From the NCBI RefSeq assembly GCF_023283765.1, contig NZ_JAKILG010000018.1, forward strand, positions 20,140 to 84,139: a DNA stretch of 64,000 bases, in the 5' to 3' direction. The position numbers were made by a program, and so were the translations under genes. The stretch's first letter is position 1, and the number at the start of each line of letters is the position of its first letter. Below are positions 6,708 to 16,203 of the stretch, one piece after another. The stretch comes from Shewanella profunda. GTDB taxonomy: Bacteria > Pseudomonadota > Gammaproteobacteria > Enterobacterales > Shewanellaceae. The notes beneath the pieces were generated by a model that made no database searches, had not been told where the DNA came from, and saw only the letters and a program-made list of their open reading frames with translations.

Positions 6708-8683
6708 TGAAAGTAATCGATATAATAAATAAACTATCCACTGCTAGACTAGAATTCCAAACATCAAATGGAAGTGTTTTAAATACTTTCGTCGTACCAT
6801 TTTTTATTGATAAATTTGATTTAAGAAATATATCACATTCAATAGCACTAGCAGGTTCTAGAGGCTCAGGGAAAAGTACCTATATTCAGTATTTTTCTCA
6901 CTCAACTCGATTCGACCGAAATGTTAAAACTATTAATGAGGAAGAATTCTCCTGCATTTTATTATATTGGAAACCTGATATCGCTTATTGCCAAGGATTA
7001 AAATCTAGTTGGTTAGGCGACGATGCTTTAAGGTTTTTTACAATTCATGCAGCATTATCATTACTACAAGAACTATCTAATTTAATCAATAATGTTAGCT
7101 ATCATTATCCAGAAATCATTAACGCCTTGAAAGAAAATGGAATCTTTTGGAAGCGAATTAGTAGAGTTACAAATTCTACTATAAGCAGTATTAACGAGCT
7201 CAATGCTTGGATAATGGATTATAAATACGAGGTATCAACTAGATTAAACCCAGTAAATCTAGAGGGTATTTTATCTATAGAACCAAAGCAAATGCTTACA
7301 TATCTTACAGATGCTTTAAGATTGGACTATGACAAATTTTCTCACACTACATTTAAAGTATTCATTGACGAATTTGAGCTTTTAAATATTGAGCAGCAAC
7401 AAATAGTTAATACATATAGAAAAGAATCAAATAAACTACTCAGCTGGAATGTTGCTTATAAATTAAACGCAAAACCAACAAATGAAACTACCAGTGATCA
7501 ATGGCTGCAATCGCCTGATGATTATGTCGAAGAAAATTTGGATAATTATATTAAAGATTATTTTAGAGTTTTTGCAGCTGAAATATTTATTCTTACGCTA
7601 CAGAATGCAGGTTTGATTTGCAAAGCACCACAATTAACGCCTAGTTTTTTAGGCGATAGGAATAATATTGAATTAAGAAAGGGAAAAGATTATCAAGAAC
7701 AAATAATATCAGTTATTGAAAATATTTTGCCTACACCATCAATAAAATTATTATCTGAAATTTGTATAGCAAACAACAGCGTAAAGAACAAATTATTAGC
7801 AATATTGAAATCACTAGATTTTTCAGAAGAACACATAAAACTTGCTTTATTGGACACCAGCTTAGCTTTAACTATTCTAGGAACATACAAGCAAAGAAGC
7901 TTCGCTCCTGAACAGATAATTAATTACTTAAATAATAAATCAACAAAAGCTGAAGAAAGAACAGTAAAAGAAAAAATAAACACCTTCGAATTTAATACAC
8001 TATTGTCATTAAATCTTCAGAATGCTTTCATTCAAGTTCCTGTATATGCCGGGTTTGAACGTTTTATAACAATGACGACACCTAATATCAGACATTTTAA
8101 AGAGCTTTGTTTATCTGCACTAAAACAATCTGATGACTTTGACTCAAATATAGAATATTTATATATTGAAGATATAAAACCAATATCTTTTATTGGTATG
8201 CATAAAGGTTCAATCATAAGTAGCACTTCCTTAGTTAAGGAAGTAATAAGTTACCCTCCTCATGGAAATAAGCTTTCACATATGGTTAATAGAATTGGGG
8301 AGCTATTTAGAATCTCTCAAAAAGCTAGTTATCAATCTGAACCTGAAAGAAATATATTCACATTTACCTATGATTATTCTGGTGCTGACAAAGAGTTAGA
8401 AGAATTTCTAAACTCAGCTCTCAGCTGGAGAGTCCTTGTTGAAGATGAATCTAGAAGAATAAAAGATGATAAACAAATCACTAGTAAAGAATTTCAGTTA
8501 AATCCTGTTTACGCTCCAAAGTTCGGAATTTCTTATAGGAAAAAGCGTGGAATAACGCTATCAATTGAGCAATTTAAAACAATAGTATCAGGAAATTCAG
8601 AGAGCTTTGATATCATTAGAAAACAATATCAACAAAAATGGAAGTCAGAAGATTCAGAAGGAACTCAAGGTATTTTATTATGA
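6707..8683 (+). CDS. AAA/STAND-type P-loop ATPase (ORC-CDC6-like)
   Basis: 658 residues. Walker A is AGSRGSGKSTYIQYF (about residues 48-62). A probable Walker B with catalytic acid is FKVFIDEFELL (about residues 213-223). The remaining long C-terminal half is alpha-helical with no motif I recognise. The layout (N-terminal P-loop, FIDEFE, large helical tail) is what I remember of ORC-CDC6-like ATPases in bacterial conflict systems; such ATPases usually sense or transduce, coupling recognition of foreign DNA or protein to an effector. It is translationally coupled on both sides (one-base overlap upstream; ATGA overlap downstream), so it should be made in stoichiometry with the PRTase-like and Rossmann-like proteins. 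Very AT-rich, horizontally acquired by composition. Confidence 0.7.
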   Translation: MKVIDIINKLSTARLEFQTSNGSVLNTFVVPFFIDKFDLRNISHSIALAGSRGSGKSTYIQYFSHSTRFDRNVKTINEEEFSCILLYWKPDIAYCQGLKSSWLGDDALRFFTIHAALSLLQELSNLINNVSYHYPEIINALKENGIFWKRISRVTNSTISSINELNAWIMDYKYEVSTRLNPVNLEGILSIEPKQMLTYLTDALRLDYDKFSHTTFKVFIDEFELLNIEQQQIVNTYRKESNKLLSWNVAYKLNAKPTNETTSDQWLQSPDDYVEENLDNYIKDYFRVFAAEIFILTLQNAGLICKAPQLTPSFLGDRNNIELRKGKDYQEQIISVIENILPTPSIKLLSEICIANNSVKNKLLAILKSLDFSEEHIKLALLDTSLALTILGTYKQRSFAPEQIINYLNNKSTKAEERTVKEKINTFEFNTLLSLNLQNAFIQVPVYAGFERFITMTTPNIRHFKELCLSALKQSDDFDSNIEYLYIEDIKPISFIGMHKGSIISSTSLVKEVISYPPHGNKLSHMVNRIGELFRISQKASYQSEPERNIFTFTYDYSGADKELEEFLNSALSWRVLVEDESRRIKDDKQITSKEFQLNPVYAPKFGISYRKKRGITLSIEQFKTIVSGNSESFDIIRKQYQQKWKSEDSEGTQGILL

Positions 8684-9597
8684 TACATGTTCAGTCTTGG
8701 AAAACAGAGCTTGCAAATGATGTTAAATTTGATAAAAATTTAAAGCCCTATGACTTTACCTATACAAATATTGATAAGTATGATGACCGTAGTGATTGGA
8801 CATTCAGTTATTTAAGCGAAGTTTCTAAAGAGATTATCACTGTATCATATAATCCTGAAGCAGTGTCAATAGCAATTAATAATTATGAATACGGAATAAG
8901 AAACTTATTAAATTACAACCTACCTAAAGGTAAAATTTTAATTGACGCCACAACCTTATCACTTCCTGAAATACTTCATTTATTTAACTTACTAAATAAT
9001 AAAAGACGTTCATTTGATGTGATTTATGTACAACCGAATGGTTATACCGAGTTAAAAACAGAAGGTATTGATCAAATAAAATCATTTGATCTGTCTGATG
9101 ATGGACTTGGAATTCAGCAAGTCCCACCATTTGTAGGTTATAGCGCTAACTCAATGCTGTTTTTCTTTTTGGGTTTTGAAGGACATAGATTTGGTGCAAT
9201 TATTAACTCTGATGAGTTTGATACGAGAAACATTACATGTCTCCTAGGTACACCACCTTTCAGACTTGGATGGGAGAATAGGACTCTTTCGAGCAACTAT
9301 AAACAGCTGGCAGAAATAAGCAGCAATTCAAATGCAAGATTTAAATTTGCTGGTGCAAATGATCCAATACAAACTTATGAGGTAATCGATCAAGTTTATC
9401 AATCCGCATGTTATGAGAAGCGAAGTTTATGTTTAGCCCCGTTTGGTACTAAACCTGCTGCTATTGCCGCAGCCCAGTTTGCTGTTAATAACATAAATGT
9501 TGTCATGTTGTATGACTACGTAAAGAAAAAAAACAAAAGATCTTCCGGTCAGGACTTAATTCATACTTGGAGTTTTCAATATACTGATAGAAATTAA
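8680..9597 (+). CDS. Uncharacterised Rossmann-like protein, fourth gene of the defence-like operon
   Basis: 305 residues from the ATG that overlaps the ATPase stop (ATGA). This start is preferred over the in-frame Met at 8638, which lies deep inside the ATPase gene. I do not recognise a named family. Visible features are alternating strands and helices: KILIDATTLSLPEILHLF (about 86-103), FDVIYVQPNGYTEL (113-126), LFFFLGFEGHRFGAI (159-173), GTPPFRLGWENR (191-202) and LAPFGTKPAAIAAAQFA (about 264-280). Together they suggest two Rossmannoid halves with conserved Gly/Glu/Pro turns. There is no signal, membrane segment or obvious nuclease motif. The pattern 'strand-Asp-x-Thr ... YxxPxxY ... GFEG ... 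GTKP' is one I vaguely associate with uncharacterised proteins next to ATPases. As a component it might be a ligand-binding sensor or an effector. Confidence 0.55.
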   Translation: MIHVQSWKTELANDVKFDKNLKPYDFTYTNIDKYDDRSDWTFSYLSEVSKEIITVSYNPEAVSIAINNYEYGIRNLLNYNLPKGKILIDATTLSLPEILHLFNLLNNKRRSFDVIYVQPNGYTELKTEGIDQIKSFDLSDDGLGIQQVPPFVGYSANSMLFFFLGFEGHRFGAIINSDEFDTRNITCLLGTPPFRLGWENRTLSSNYKQLAEISSNSNARFKFAGANDPIQTYEVIDQVYQSACYEKRSLCLAPFGTKPAAIAAAQFAVNNINVVMLYDYVKKKNKRSSGQDLIHTWSFQYTDRN

Positions 9598-9644
9598 AGT
9601 TTAATAAATAGGTACCGAGTAAACATAATACCCACGAACAGAAT

Positions 9645-9666
9645 GTGATAATAAGATCACTTTTTA
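9645..9666 (+). terminator. Weak terminator after the four-gene operon
   Basis: GTGAT-AATAAG-ATCAC followed by TTTTT. The stem is short (5 bp) but it is positioned 47 bases after the last stop and followed by a T run. Confidence 0.5.
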
Positions 9667-9814
9667 GTACTTATTTACCGATGAAGTTATCTAACAACCC
9701 TATAATTGCGACGCTGGCGAAGCTAATGCAAGGCGGATGGAAAGATTTCTCCTAGCAGCCTAACAACCCAAACACTACACCACTCTCAATGGCTGCACCA
9801 AATACAGCATTGTT

Positions 9815-9906
9815 GCACCAGTGACCTTCTAAAACATGGATGTTTGAGTAGAGCCTACAGGGGCGATTTTATTTAAACATAAGCACGGCGAGTCACTGGT
9901 GTAACT
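9815..9906. repeat. Structured intergenic inverted repeat
   Basis: The arms GTTGCACCAGTGAC (about 9814-9827) and GTCACTGGTGTAAC (about 9893-9906) are complementary at 13 of 14 positions. Between them is an internal near-palindrome AAACATGGATGTTT. The gap 9598-10126 otherwise has no gene; this element and the next hairpin account for most of it. It looks like a dispersed intergenic repeat, not part of the neighbouring genes. Confidence 0.55.
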
Positions 9907-9942
9907 AATATAAGAGAATGCGAAAGCCTGCGGCAGGCAACA

Positions 9943-9968
9943 AAAAAGCGACCTTTCGGTCGCTTTTT
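9943..9968. terminator. Bidirectional terminator hairpin
   Basis: AAAAAGCGACC - TTTC - GGTCGCTTTTT, a perfect 11-bp stem with A and T runs on either side. It lies downstream of both the AT-rich operon (+) and gcvP (-), so it can serve both strands. Confidence 0.8.
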
Positions 9969-10126
9969 GATGCTTCAAATTCACTGAAGCCGAAGAATAA
10001 TAATGGCGTTACTGCCGACGATAAGGCAAGGAAGCCGATGCTTTTCGCCACGGAGTTGACTGGTGTCAAACTCTCTATTTCAAGCTATGCGAAAGCCTCA
10101 TTCAACGCCGCAGTAGCTAGCCTAAG

Positions 10127-13015
10127 CTACTCGTAGTCTGATAATGGTGCACAACTACACATCAAATTCCGATCGCCGTAGACATCATCAATGCGATTCA
10201 CGGTTGGCCAGAACTTGTTAGTGCGTACTGCTGCACTTGGGAACACGGCCACTTCGCGGCTGTATGGACGCGTATCGAACTCTGGGTCCATGATATCGGC
10301 CATAGTGTGCGGTGCGTTGTGCAGCGGGTTGTTGTCCGCTGGCCATTCGCCCGATTCCACTTTGGCAATTTCAGCGCGGATTGACACCATAGCGTCGATG
10401 AAACGATCGAGTTCCACCTTAGACTCAGATTCCGTTGGCTCAATCATCAGGGTTCCCGCAACAGGGAAGCTCATGGTTGGCGCATGGAAACCGTAGTCAT
10501 TCAAACGCTTAGCGATATCCATTTCGGTCACGCCTGAGGCTTCTTTCAGTGGGCGTAGGTCGATAATACATTCATGCGCGACGCGATCGTTACGGCCACG
10601 GAACAATACTGGGTAGTGTTCCGACAGCTTCTTCATCACATAATTTGCGTTTAACAGCGCAGTTTGGGTCGACTTTTTCAGGCCTTCAGAGCCTAACAGC
10701 TTAATGTACATCCAGCTGATGGGCAGAATGCCAGCACTACCATAAGGTGCAGCCGATACGGCACCGTTGTTATCACTTTCACGGCCGGGTTTAACCACAA
10801 CGTGACCCGCAACGAATGGGGCTAAGTGTGATTTCACGCCGATTGGGCCCATGCCTGGACCACCGCCGCCGTGTGGAATCGCGAAGGTTTTATGCAGGTT
10901 AAGGTGTGATACGTCGGCACCGATAAAGCCAGGAGAGGTTAAGCCGACCTGAGCGTTCATATTGGCGCCGTCTAAGTACACTTGACCGCCGTGCTGATGC
11001 ACTATGTTGCAGATTTCGCGGATAGATTCTTCATACACACCGTGGGTCGATGGGTAAGTGATCATGATGCAAGACAGGTTTTCAGCCACTTCAGCGGCTT
11101 TGGTCTTCAGATCTTCTAAATCGACGTTACCTTGCTTATCACACGCCGTCACCACCACTTGCATACCGGCTAATTGCGCCGATGCAGGGTTAGTACCGTG
11201 GGCTGATTGCGGGATCAAACAGATGTTTCTGTGGGCATTGCCGCGTGACTCATGGTATTTCTTGATGGCTAACAGGCCAGCGTATTCACCTTGAGCGCCT
11301 GAGTTAGGTTGGATACACACAGCGTCGTAGCCTGTGATGTTCACTAACCAAGTCGACAACTCCTCAATCAACTGGGTGTAACCTTTAGCTTGATCCAGTG
11401 GGCTGAATGGGTGCATGTTGGCAAATTCTGGCCAGCTCACAGGGAGCATTTCAACCGCTGCGTTTAACTTCATGGTGCATGAGCCCAGTGAAATCATCGA
11501 GTAGTTAAGTGCTAAGTCTTTGCTTTCGAGACGTTTGATATAACGCATCATCTCGGTTTCGCTTTGATAGCGATTGAAGGTTGGGTGGCTTAAAATCGCA
11601 TCTTGGCGCACGAGTGCCGCCGGAATCGATTGGCTACCTTGGCTGACGATTTGCGCGTCTAACGCGGCAACATCTAAACCATGGCCGGCGCCTAAGATCA
11701 CATCGAACAGGGCGTCGATATCTGAGCGCAGTGTGGTTTCGTCTAAGCTCACACCCACAGTGCCATCGGCATCGAAACGTAGGTTCATTTCAGCGGCCAG
11801 TGCGCGTGCATTGACGGCTGCGACATCTAAGCCTTTGATGCTAACAGTATCAAACCAAGTGCTGTTGACTAAACTTACGCCCTTCGCTTGTAAACCGGCC
11901 GCTAAAATATCGGCAAAACGGTGAATGCGTGCAGCTATGGTTTTCAGGCCATCTGGGCCGTGGAATACAGCGTAGAAAGACGCCATATTCGCTAACAGAA
12001 TTTGTGCAGTACAAATGTTTGAGTTGGCTTTTTCGCGGCGGATATGTTGCTCGCGAGTTTGCATCGCCATACGCAGTGCGCGGTTACCACGGGCGTCTTT
12101 TGACACACCTATGATACGACCAGGCATAGAACGTTTGTGCTCGTCACGGGCAACGAAGAAGGCCGCGTGTGGGCCACCAAAGCCCATTGGCACGCCAAAA
12201 CGCTGGGCACTACCAAATACCACATCGGCGCCCATAGCGCCCGGTGATTTCAGTAATACCAAGGACATAATGTCGGCAGCCACAGTCACAACCACATTCT
12301 TCGCACGCAGGGTGGCGAATAATTCACTGAAGTCAGTGATTTGGCCGAAACGGTTAGTGTATTGGAACAAAGCACCAAACAGCTCATGGTTAACGGCCTC
12401 AGATGCAGGGCCTACCACCACTTCAAAACCAAAACACTCAGCGCGGGTTTTCACTACGTCTAAGGTTTGCGGGAACACATCGTCGGCAACGAAGAAGATA
12501 TTGGCTTTTTTCGCTTTAGAAACACGCTTTGCCAACGCCATCGCTTCGGCAGCCGCGGTCGCTTCATCCAGCAGGGAAGCAGAAGCCAAATCTAAACCCG
12601 TTAAATCCATCGACACTTGTTGGAAGTTTAGAATGGCTTCTAAACGGCCTTGGGCGATTTCTGGCTGATAGGGCGTGTAAGCCGTGTACCAACCTGGGTT
12701 TTCAAATACGTTACGCAGGATCACGTTTGGCACTTGTGTGCCGTAGTAACCCATACCGATATAGCTCTTAAATACTTGGTTTTGTTGCGCTAAACCACGA
12801 ATATAAGCTAGACCTTCGGCTTCGCCGCAGGAATCACCAATGCTCAACTCTTGGTTTAAACGGATCGACTCAGGCACGATTTGCGCGGTCAGATCATCCA
12901 GAGACTCAGCACCAACATAATTCAGCATGGCTTGCTGTTGGCTGCTATCTGGGCCGATATGACGACGTAAAAATAAATCGTGCTGTTCTAACTGAGTGAG
13001 GGTTTGCTTGGTCAT
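10127..13015 (-). CDS. gcvP: Glycine dehydrogenase (decarboxylating), P protein
   Basis: 962 residues, the full length of the fused homodimeric-type P protein. It decarboxylates glycine with PLP and loads the aminomethyl group onto lipoyl-GcvH. Landmarks include [16 protein letters not shown] near the N-terminus, [15 protein letters not shown] in the second half, and the PLP-lysine segment [20 protein letters not shown] (about residues 697-716). It is the last gene of gcvT-gcvH-gcvP on the minus strand. A terminator hairpin lies between gcvH and gcvP, so part of the gcvP transcription may depend on readthrough or on a promoter within 13016-13137. Long antisense open frames here are shadows. 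Confidence 0.97.
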   Translation of the reverse strand: MTKQTLTQLEQHDLFLRRHIGPDSSQQQAMLNYVGAESLDDLTAQIVPESIRLNQELSIGDSCGEAEGLAYIRGLAQQNQVFKSYIGMGYYGTQVPNVILRNVFENPGWYTAYTPYQPEIAQGRLEAILNFQQVSMDLTGLDLASASLLDEATAAAEAMALAKRVSKAKKANIFFVADDVFPQTLDVVKTRAECFGFEVVVGPASEAVNHELFGALFQYTNRFGQITDFSELFATLRAKNVVVTVAADIMSLVLLKSPGAMGADVVFGSAQRFGVPMGFGGPHAAFFVARDEHKRSMPGRIIGVSKDARGNRALRMAMQTREQHIRREKANSNICTAQILLANMASFYAVFHGPDGLKTIAARIHRFADILAAGLQAKGVSLVNSTWFDTVSIKGLDVAAVNARALAAEMNLRFDADGTVGVSLDETTLRSDIDALFDVILGAGHGLDVAALDAQIVSQGSQSIPAALVRQDAILSHPTFNRYQSETEMMRYIKRLESKDLALNYSMISLGSCTMKLNAAVEMLPVSWPEFANMHPFSPLDQAKGYTQLIEELSTWLVNITGYDAVCIQPNSGAQGEYAGLLAIKKYHESRGNAHRNICLIPQSAHGTNPASAQLAGMQVVVTACDKQGNVDLEDLKTKAAEVAENLSCIMITYPSTHGVYEESIREICNIVHQHGGQVYLDGANMNAQVGLTSPGFIGADVSHLNLHKTFAIPHGGGGPGMGPIGVKSHLAPFVAGHVVVKPGRESDNNGAVSAAPYGSAGILPISWMYIKLLGSEGLKKSTQTALLNANYVMKKLSEHYPVLFRGRNDRVAHECIIDLRPLKEASGVTEMDIAKRLNDYGFHAPTMSFPVAGTLMIEPTESESKVELDRFIDAMVSIRAEIAKVESGEWPADNNPLHNAPHTMADIMDPEFDTRPYSREVAVFPSAAVRTNKFWPTVNRIDDVYGDRNLMCSCAPLSDYE

Positions 13016-13096
13016 GTTAAACCTTGTTCCAGATTTGCCGAAACTCAGAACTGTAGGGTACTGATTAACGGGCGATTGTTATGTCAATCTTGTGCT

Positions 13097-13126
13097 AAAA
13101 CAAACGAAGCCCCTTAGGGCTTCGTT
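13097..13126 (-). terminator. Hairpin between gcvH and gcvP
   Basis: On the minus strand AACGAAGCCC - TAAG - GGGCTTCGTT is followed by TGTTTT. A 10-bp stem placed directly after the gcvH stop suggests attenuation of transcription into gcvP. Confidence 0.75.
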
Positions 13127-13137
13127 AGCGTCGACGA

Positions 13138-13527
13138 TTATTCTTCGTCGATGACGGCTTGGTAGCCTTCGGCATCGAGCAGGGCGTCGACTTCTGATTC
13201 GTCAGAAGGCATTACGCGGAAGAACCAGCCTTCACCGTAGGCATCGCTGTTTACGAGTTCTGGAGAATCTTCCAGCGCTTCGTTCACGGCAATCACTTCG
13301 CCAGAAATAGGGGAATAAATATCAGAAGCCGCTTTTACTGATTCAGCTACGGCACAGTCTTCACCCGCAGTCACAGTGTCGCCAACTTCTGGGAGTTCAA
13401 CGAAAACCATGTCACCTAACAGCTCTTGGGCGTGCTCAGTGATACCTACTGTGTAGCTACCGTCTTCTTCCTTGCGGATCCATTCGTGTGAAGAGGCGTA
13501 TTTCAGTTCTGTCGGAATATTGCTCAT
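13138..13527 (-). CDS. gcvH: Glycine cleavage system H protein (lipoyl carrier)
   Basis: 129 residues starting [18 protein letters not shown]; the upstream in-frame extension to 13581 overlaps the end of gcvT and is not needed. The lipoylation segment is [15 protein letters not shown], with Lys as the attachment site. The C-terminus is acidic ([10 protein letters not shown]). GcvH shuttles the aminomethyl group from GcvP to GcvT and returns as dihydrolipoyl protein to lipoamide dehydrogenase. The gap to gcvT is 25 bases, indicating a shared transcript. Confidence 0.96.
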   Translation of the reverse strand: MSNIPTELKYASSHEWIRKEEDGSYTVGITEHAQELLGDMVFVELPEVGDTVTAGEDCAVAESVKAASDIYSPISGEVIAVNEALEDSPELVNSDAYGEGWFFRVMPSDESEVDALLDAEGYQAVIDEE

Positions 13528-13552
13528 TGTTCTTGGTCCTTGTTCCGTTTTT

Positions 13553-14647
13553 TTAAAATGCTTGTTTACCGTTGCGCACAAAGTTTGGCGCCACTACTCT
13601 AACAGCCACACGTTTTTTACGCATTTCGACTTCCGCCGTATCCCCAATCTGGTTAGGAACACGCGCCATCGCAATAGAATAGTCCAATGTTGGCGAAAAA
13701 GTCCCGCTGGTAATCACACCTCGGTGCTCTGTGCCGGCTGCGTCGGTGAAAAATACTGGCATATCATGGCGTAACACGCCCTTTTCTTCCATCACTAGAC
13801 CAACAAGTTTGTCGGTTCCGGCATCACGCAGGGCTTCTAGGGCTTTGCGGCCGATAAAGTCACGGTCGCTCGGTTCCCATGCGAGAGTCCAGCCCATATT
13901 GGCGGCCAATGGGTTGATGGTTTCGTCCATATCTAAGCCGTAGAGATTCATACCCGCTTCGAGACGTAATGTATCACGGGCACCGAGACCACATGGTTTA
14001 ACGCCCTGCTCTAACAATGCTTGCCATAGAGCCTGTGCTTCATCTTCTGGGACGATAATTTCATAGCCCGCTTCGCCTGTATAGCCTGTGGTAGCAATAA
14101 ACAGCGAACCCGCTTGCTTGCCGAAGAATGGCTTCATACCTTCGATGGCGGCGTTTTGCTCGGCGCTGAATACGGCGGCAGCTTTCGCTTTGGCGTTAGG
14201 GCCTTGAACGGCGATCATCGCCAGCTCAGGACGCTCGGTCACAGTGACATCAAAATCTTGGGATTGCTTGGCGATCCAAGCGAGATCTTTTTCGCGGGTC
14301 GCAGAGTTAACGACTACGCGGTAGTTAGTGTCAGTGAGGTAGTAAGTGATGAGGTCGTCGATAATGCCAGCATTTTCATCTAGCATACCGCTGTATAAGG
14401 CTTTACCTGGCACTTTAAGTTTAGCCACATCGTTTGCCAGCAACTTACGCAAAAACGCACAAGCGTCGTTACCTATCACATCAACCACAGTCATGTGGGA
14501 AACGTCGAACATACCCGCGTCTTGACGCACAGCGTTGTGTTCTTCGATTTGTGAGCCATAGTTGAGGGGCATATCCCAACCGTGGAAGTCGACCATCTTA
14601 GCGTTTGATTCTAAGTGCTTGTTAAACAGAATAGTTTTATTAGCCAT
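13553..14647 (-). CDS. gcvT: Glycine cleavage system T protein (aminomethyltransferase)
   Basis: 364 residues, normal length for GcvT. It transfers the methylene unit from aminomethyl-GcvH to tetrahydrofolate, releasing ammonia. Landmarks: [20 protein letters not shown] near the N-terminus, [12 protein letters not shown], and [11 protein letters not shown] in the middle (folate-binding region). It is the first gene of gcvTHP. Upstream lies ubiI on the same strand with a 287-base gap, which should hold the gcv promoter. I looked for a glycine riboswitch (paired GGA-rich aptamers) in this leader and did not recognise one. Confidence 0.96.
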   Translation of the reverse strand: MANKTILFNKHLESNAKMVDFHGWDMPLNYGSQIEEHNAVRQDAGMFDVSHMTVVDVIGNDACAFLRKLLANDVAKLKVPGKALYSGMLDENAGIIDDLITYYLTDTNYRVVVNSATREKDLAWIAKQSQDFDVTVTERPELAMIAVQGPNAKAKAAAVFSAEQNAAIEGMKPFFGKQAGSLFIATTGYTGEAGYEIIVPEDEAQALWQALLEQGVKPCGLGARDTLRLEAGMNLYGLDMDETINPLAANMGWTLAWEPSDRDFIGRKALEALRDAGTDKLVGLVMEEKGVLRHDMPVFFTDAAGTEHRGVITSGTFSPTLDYSIAMARVPNQIGDTAEVEMRKKRVAVRVVAPNFVRNGKQAF

Positions 14648-14934
14648 TGTTATCCCTTTTGTGCGGCCTTTTTCAGGTCTCTGCCTAGTGTAGGGTAATA
14701 CTAATCGCCAGATATTTATCGTGATTGGTATAGATACTAGGGTCTAAAATGCGGCGAAATTATACCTTGCGTCACAAATTTGTATACAGGAGATTTTTCT
14801 AATCCGAAGCCAATGTCATTAGATTTTCTCATCCCCAACATGTAATTTTTTTACATGCGAAGACCAGAACTGCGCAGCTTGCAGCCAAATTGCTGATATT
14901 ATCGGCAATTCTGATCACATTAGCGCAACCGAGG

Positions 14935-16158
14935 CTAACGGCATAACTTAGGCAGCACCGACTTATTGCCCATGGCCTGTTGCATGAACACTGTTTTCAG
15001 CCCAGCGACATTATCGACGAGGTTTAATCCCAGATCGCGAATGGCCTTTTTGACTGGGTTTGAACCTTCAAATAGTCGTTTAAAGCCTTCCATCGCTGCG
15101 ATCATCTCCATCGCATCGGCCTTGCGCCAACGCTCAAGCGCGCGCAGGTGAGCATAATCACCAATATCTTTACCCGCTTGCTGTAACTCGCTAACCACTT
15201 CGATAATGCTGGCCGCATCTAAAAAGCCGAGGTTAACCCCTTGTCCCGCCAGCGGGTGGATAGTATGGGCCGCATCCCCTGCTAACACTAGGCGATGGCG
15301 GGCGAAATGGCGGGCGTAACGCATCCGTAATGGAAAGGCTTGGCGCTCGCTTTCAAGCTGACAAATCCCCAAGCGACCATCAAAAGCCGCGGTTAGATTG
15401 CGCTCAAATTGGACTTTGTCCATTGCCAATAATTCATTGGCACGTTCGGGTGGCACTGACCAGACGATGGAACTGAGGTTTTCTTCATACAGAGGTAAAA
15501 ATGCCAAGGGGCCATCCTGCAAAAACACTTGGCGAGCGGTGGCAAGATGCGGTAATTCAGTGCGGATAGTCGCAACGATGGCGTGATGGCCGTAATCCCA
15601 AAAGGTCAGCGGGATCTTGCATTGCTCGCGCACCCAAGAGTTCGCGCCATCGGCGGCTATCACAAGCGCGGCACTGACACTCTCAATGTTAGCTTGGGCG
15701 TCATTGCCGAGTGTCAGCCAAGCTTCGCGTTCACCAAAGGCGATACGTTCTAAGCGGTGGTTTTGGATATGGGTAATATTGTCAAACTCACTGGCGCGTT
15801 TGGCGAGGGCAAAACTAATGGCATCATTTTCGATAATCGCACCGAGACTGGGCTCGCTGATACTGCTGGCATCAAAGGCAATTTTGCCGAAGCCGTCTTT
15901 ATCCCACACCGCCATTTTTTGGTAAGGCGTTGCGCGACTCGTATCTAAATAAGCCCAAGCGCCTAAGTGTTCCAACAAGCGCTGGCTCGCCTTATTGATG
16001 GCGCTTACCCGCAAACGCGGTGCGCCGCTAACGGCCTCGGTTTGGCCCGCATCGATAACGACGACATTGAGATTGGCCTGCGCCAATCCAATCGCGGTGG
16101 CGAGTCCCACCATGCCGCCACCCACAATGGCAATGTCATAGGCTTGTGAACTTAACAT
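14935..16158 (-). CDS. ubiI: Ubiquinone biosynthesis FAD-dependent hydroxylase, UbiI/VisC type
   Basis: 407 residues. The N-terminal FAD-binding motif is IAIVGGGMVGLATAIGLAQA. The UbiH/COQ6 family signature near the C-terminus is LAGDAAHTIHPLAGQGVNLG. It is the second of two tandem UbiH-family flavin monooxygenases (46 bases after ubiH), corresponding to E. coli ubiH-ubiI upstream of gcvTHP. By position and homology it should perform the C5 hydroxylation of the ubiquinone ring. Distinguishing UbiI from UbiH or UbiF relies on gene order more than on residues I can point to. Confidence 0.88.
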   Translation of the reverse strand: MLSSQAYDIAIVGGGMVGLATAIGLAQANLNVVVIDAGQTEAVSGAPRLRVSAINKASQRLLEHLGAWAYLDTSRATPYQKMAVWDKDGFGKIAFDASSISEPSLGAIIENDAISFALAKRASEFDNITHIQNHRLERIAFGEREAWLTLGNDAQANIESVSAALVIAADGANSWVREQCKIPLTFWDYGHHAIVATIRTELPHLATARQVFLQDGPLAFLPLYEENLSSIVWSVPPERANELLAMDKVQFERNLTAAFDGRLGICQLESERQAFPLRMRYARHFARHRLVLAGDAAHTIHPLAGQGVNLGFLDAASIIEVVSELQQAGKDIGDYAHLRALERWRKADAMEMIAAMEGFKRLFEGSNPVKKAIRDLGLNLVDNVAGLKTVFMQQAMGNKSVLPKLCR

Positions 16159-16203
16159 GGCTACATCCTTTTCGCGTTGCGATACCAGTAATGAATAACG
16201 TGG

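Noticed and set aside
9918..10136. Plus-strand frame of 72 codons near the end of gcvP
   Set aside because: It contains the terminator hairpin and overlaps the gcvP stop; composition is not coding.
12015..12668. Long plus-strand frame of 217 codons inside gcvP
   Set aside because: Antisense shadow of a strongly conserved gene; Ser/Ala-rich pseudo-sequence without motif.
14648..14934. Glycine riboswitch before gcvT
   Set aside because: I looked for paired glycine aptamer motifs in the leader and did not find convincing ones.
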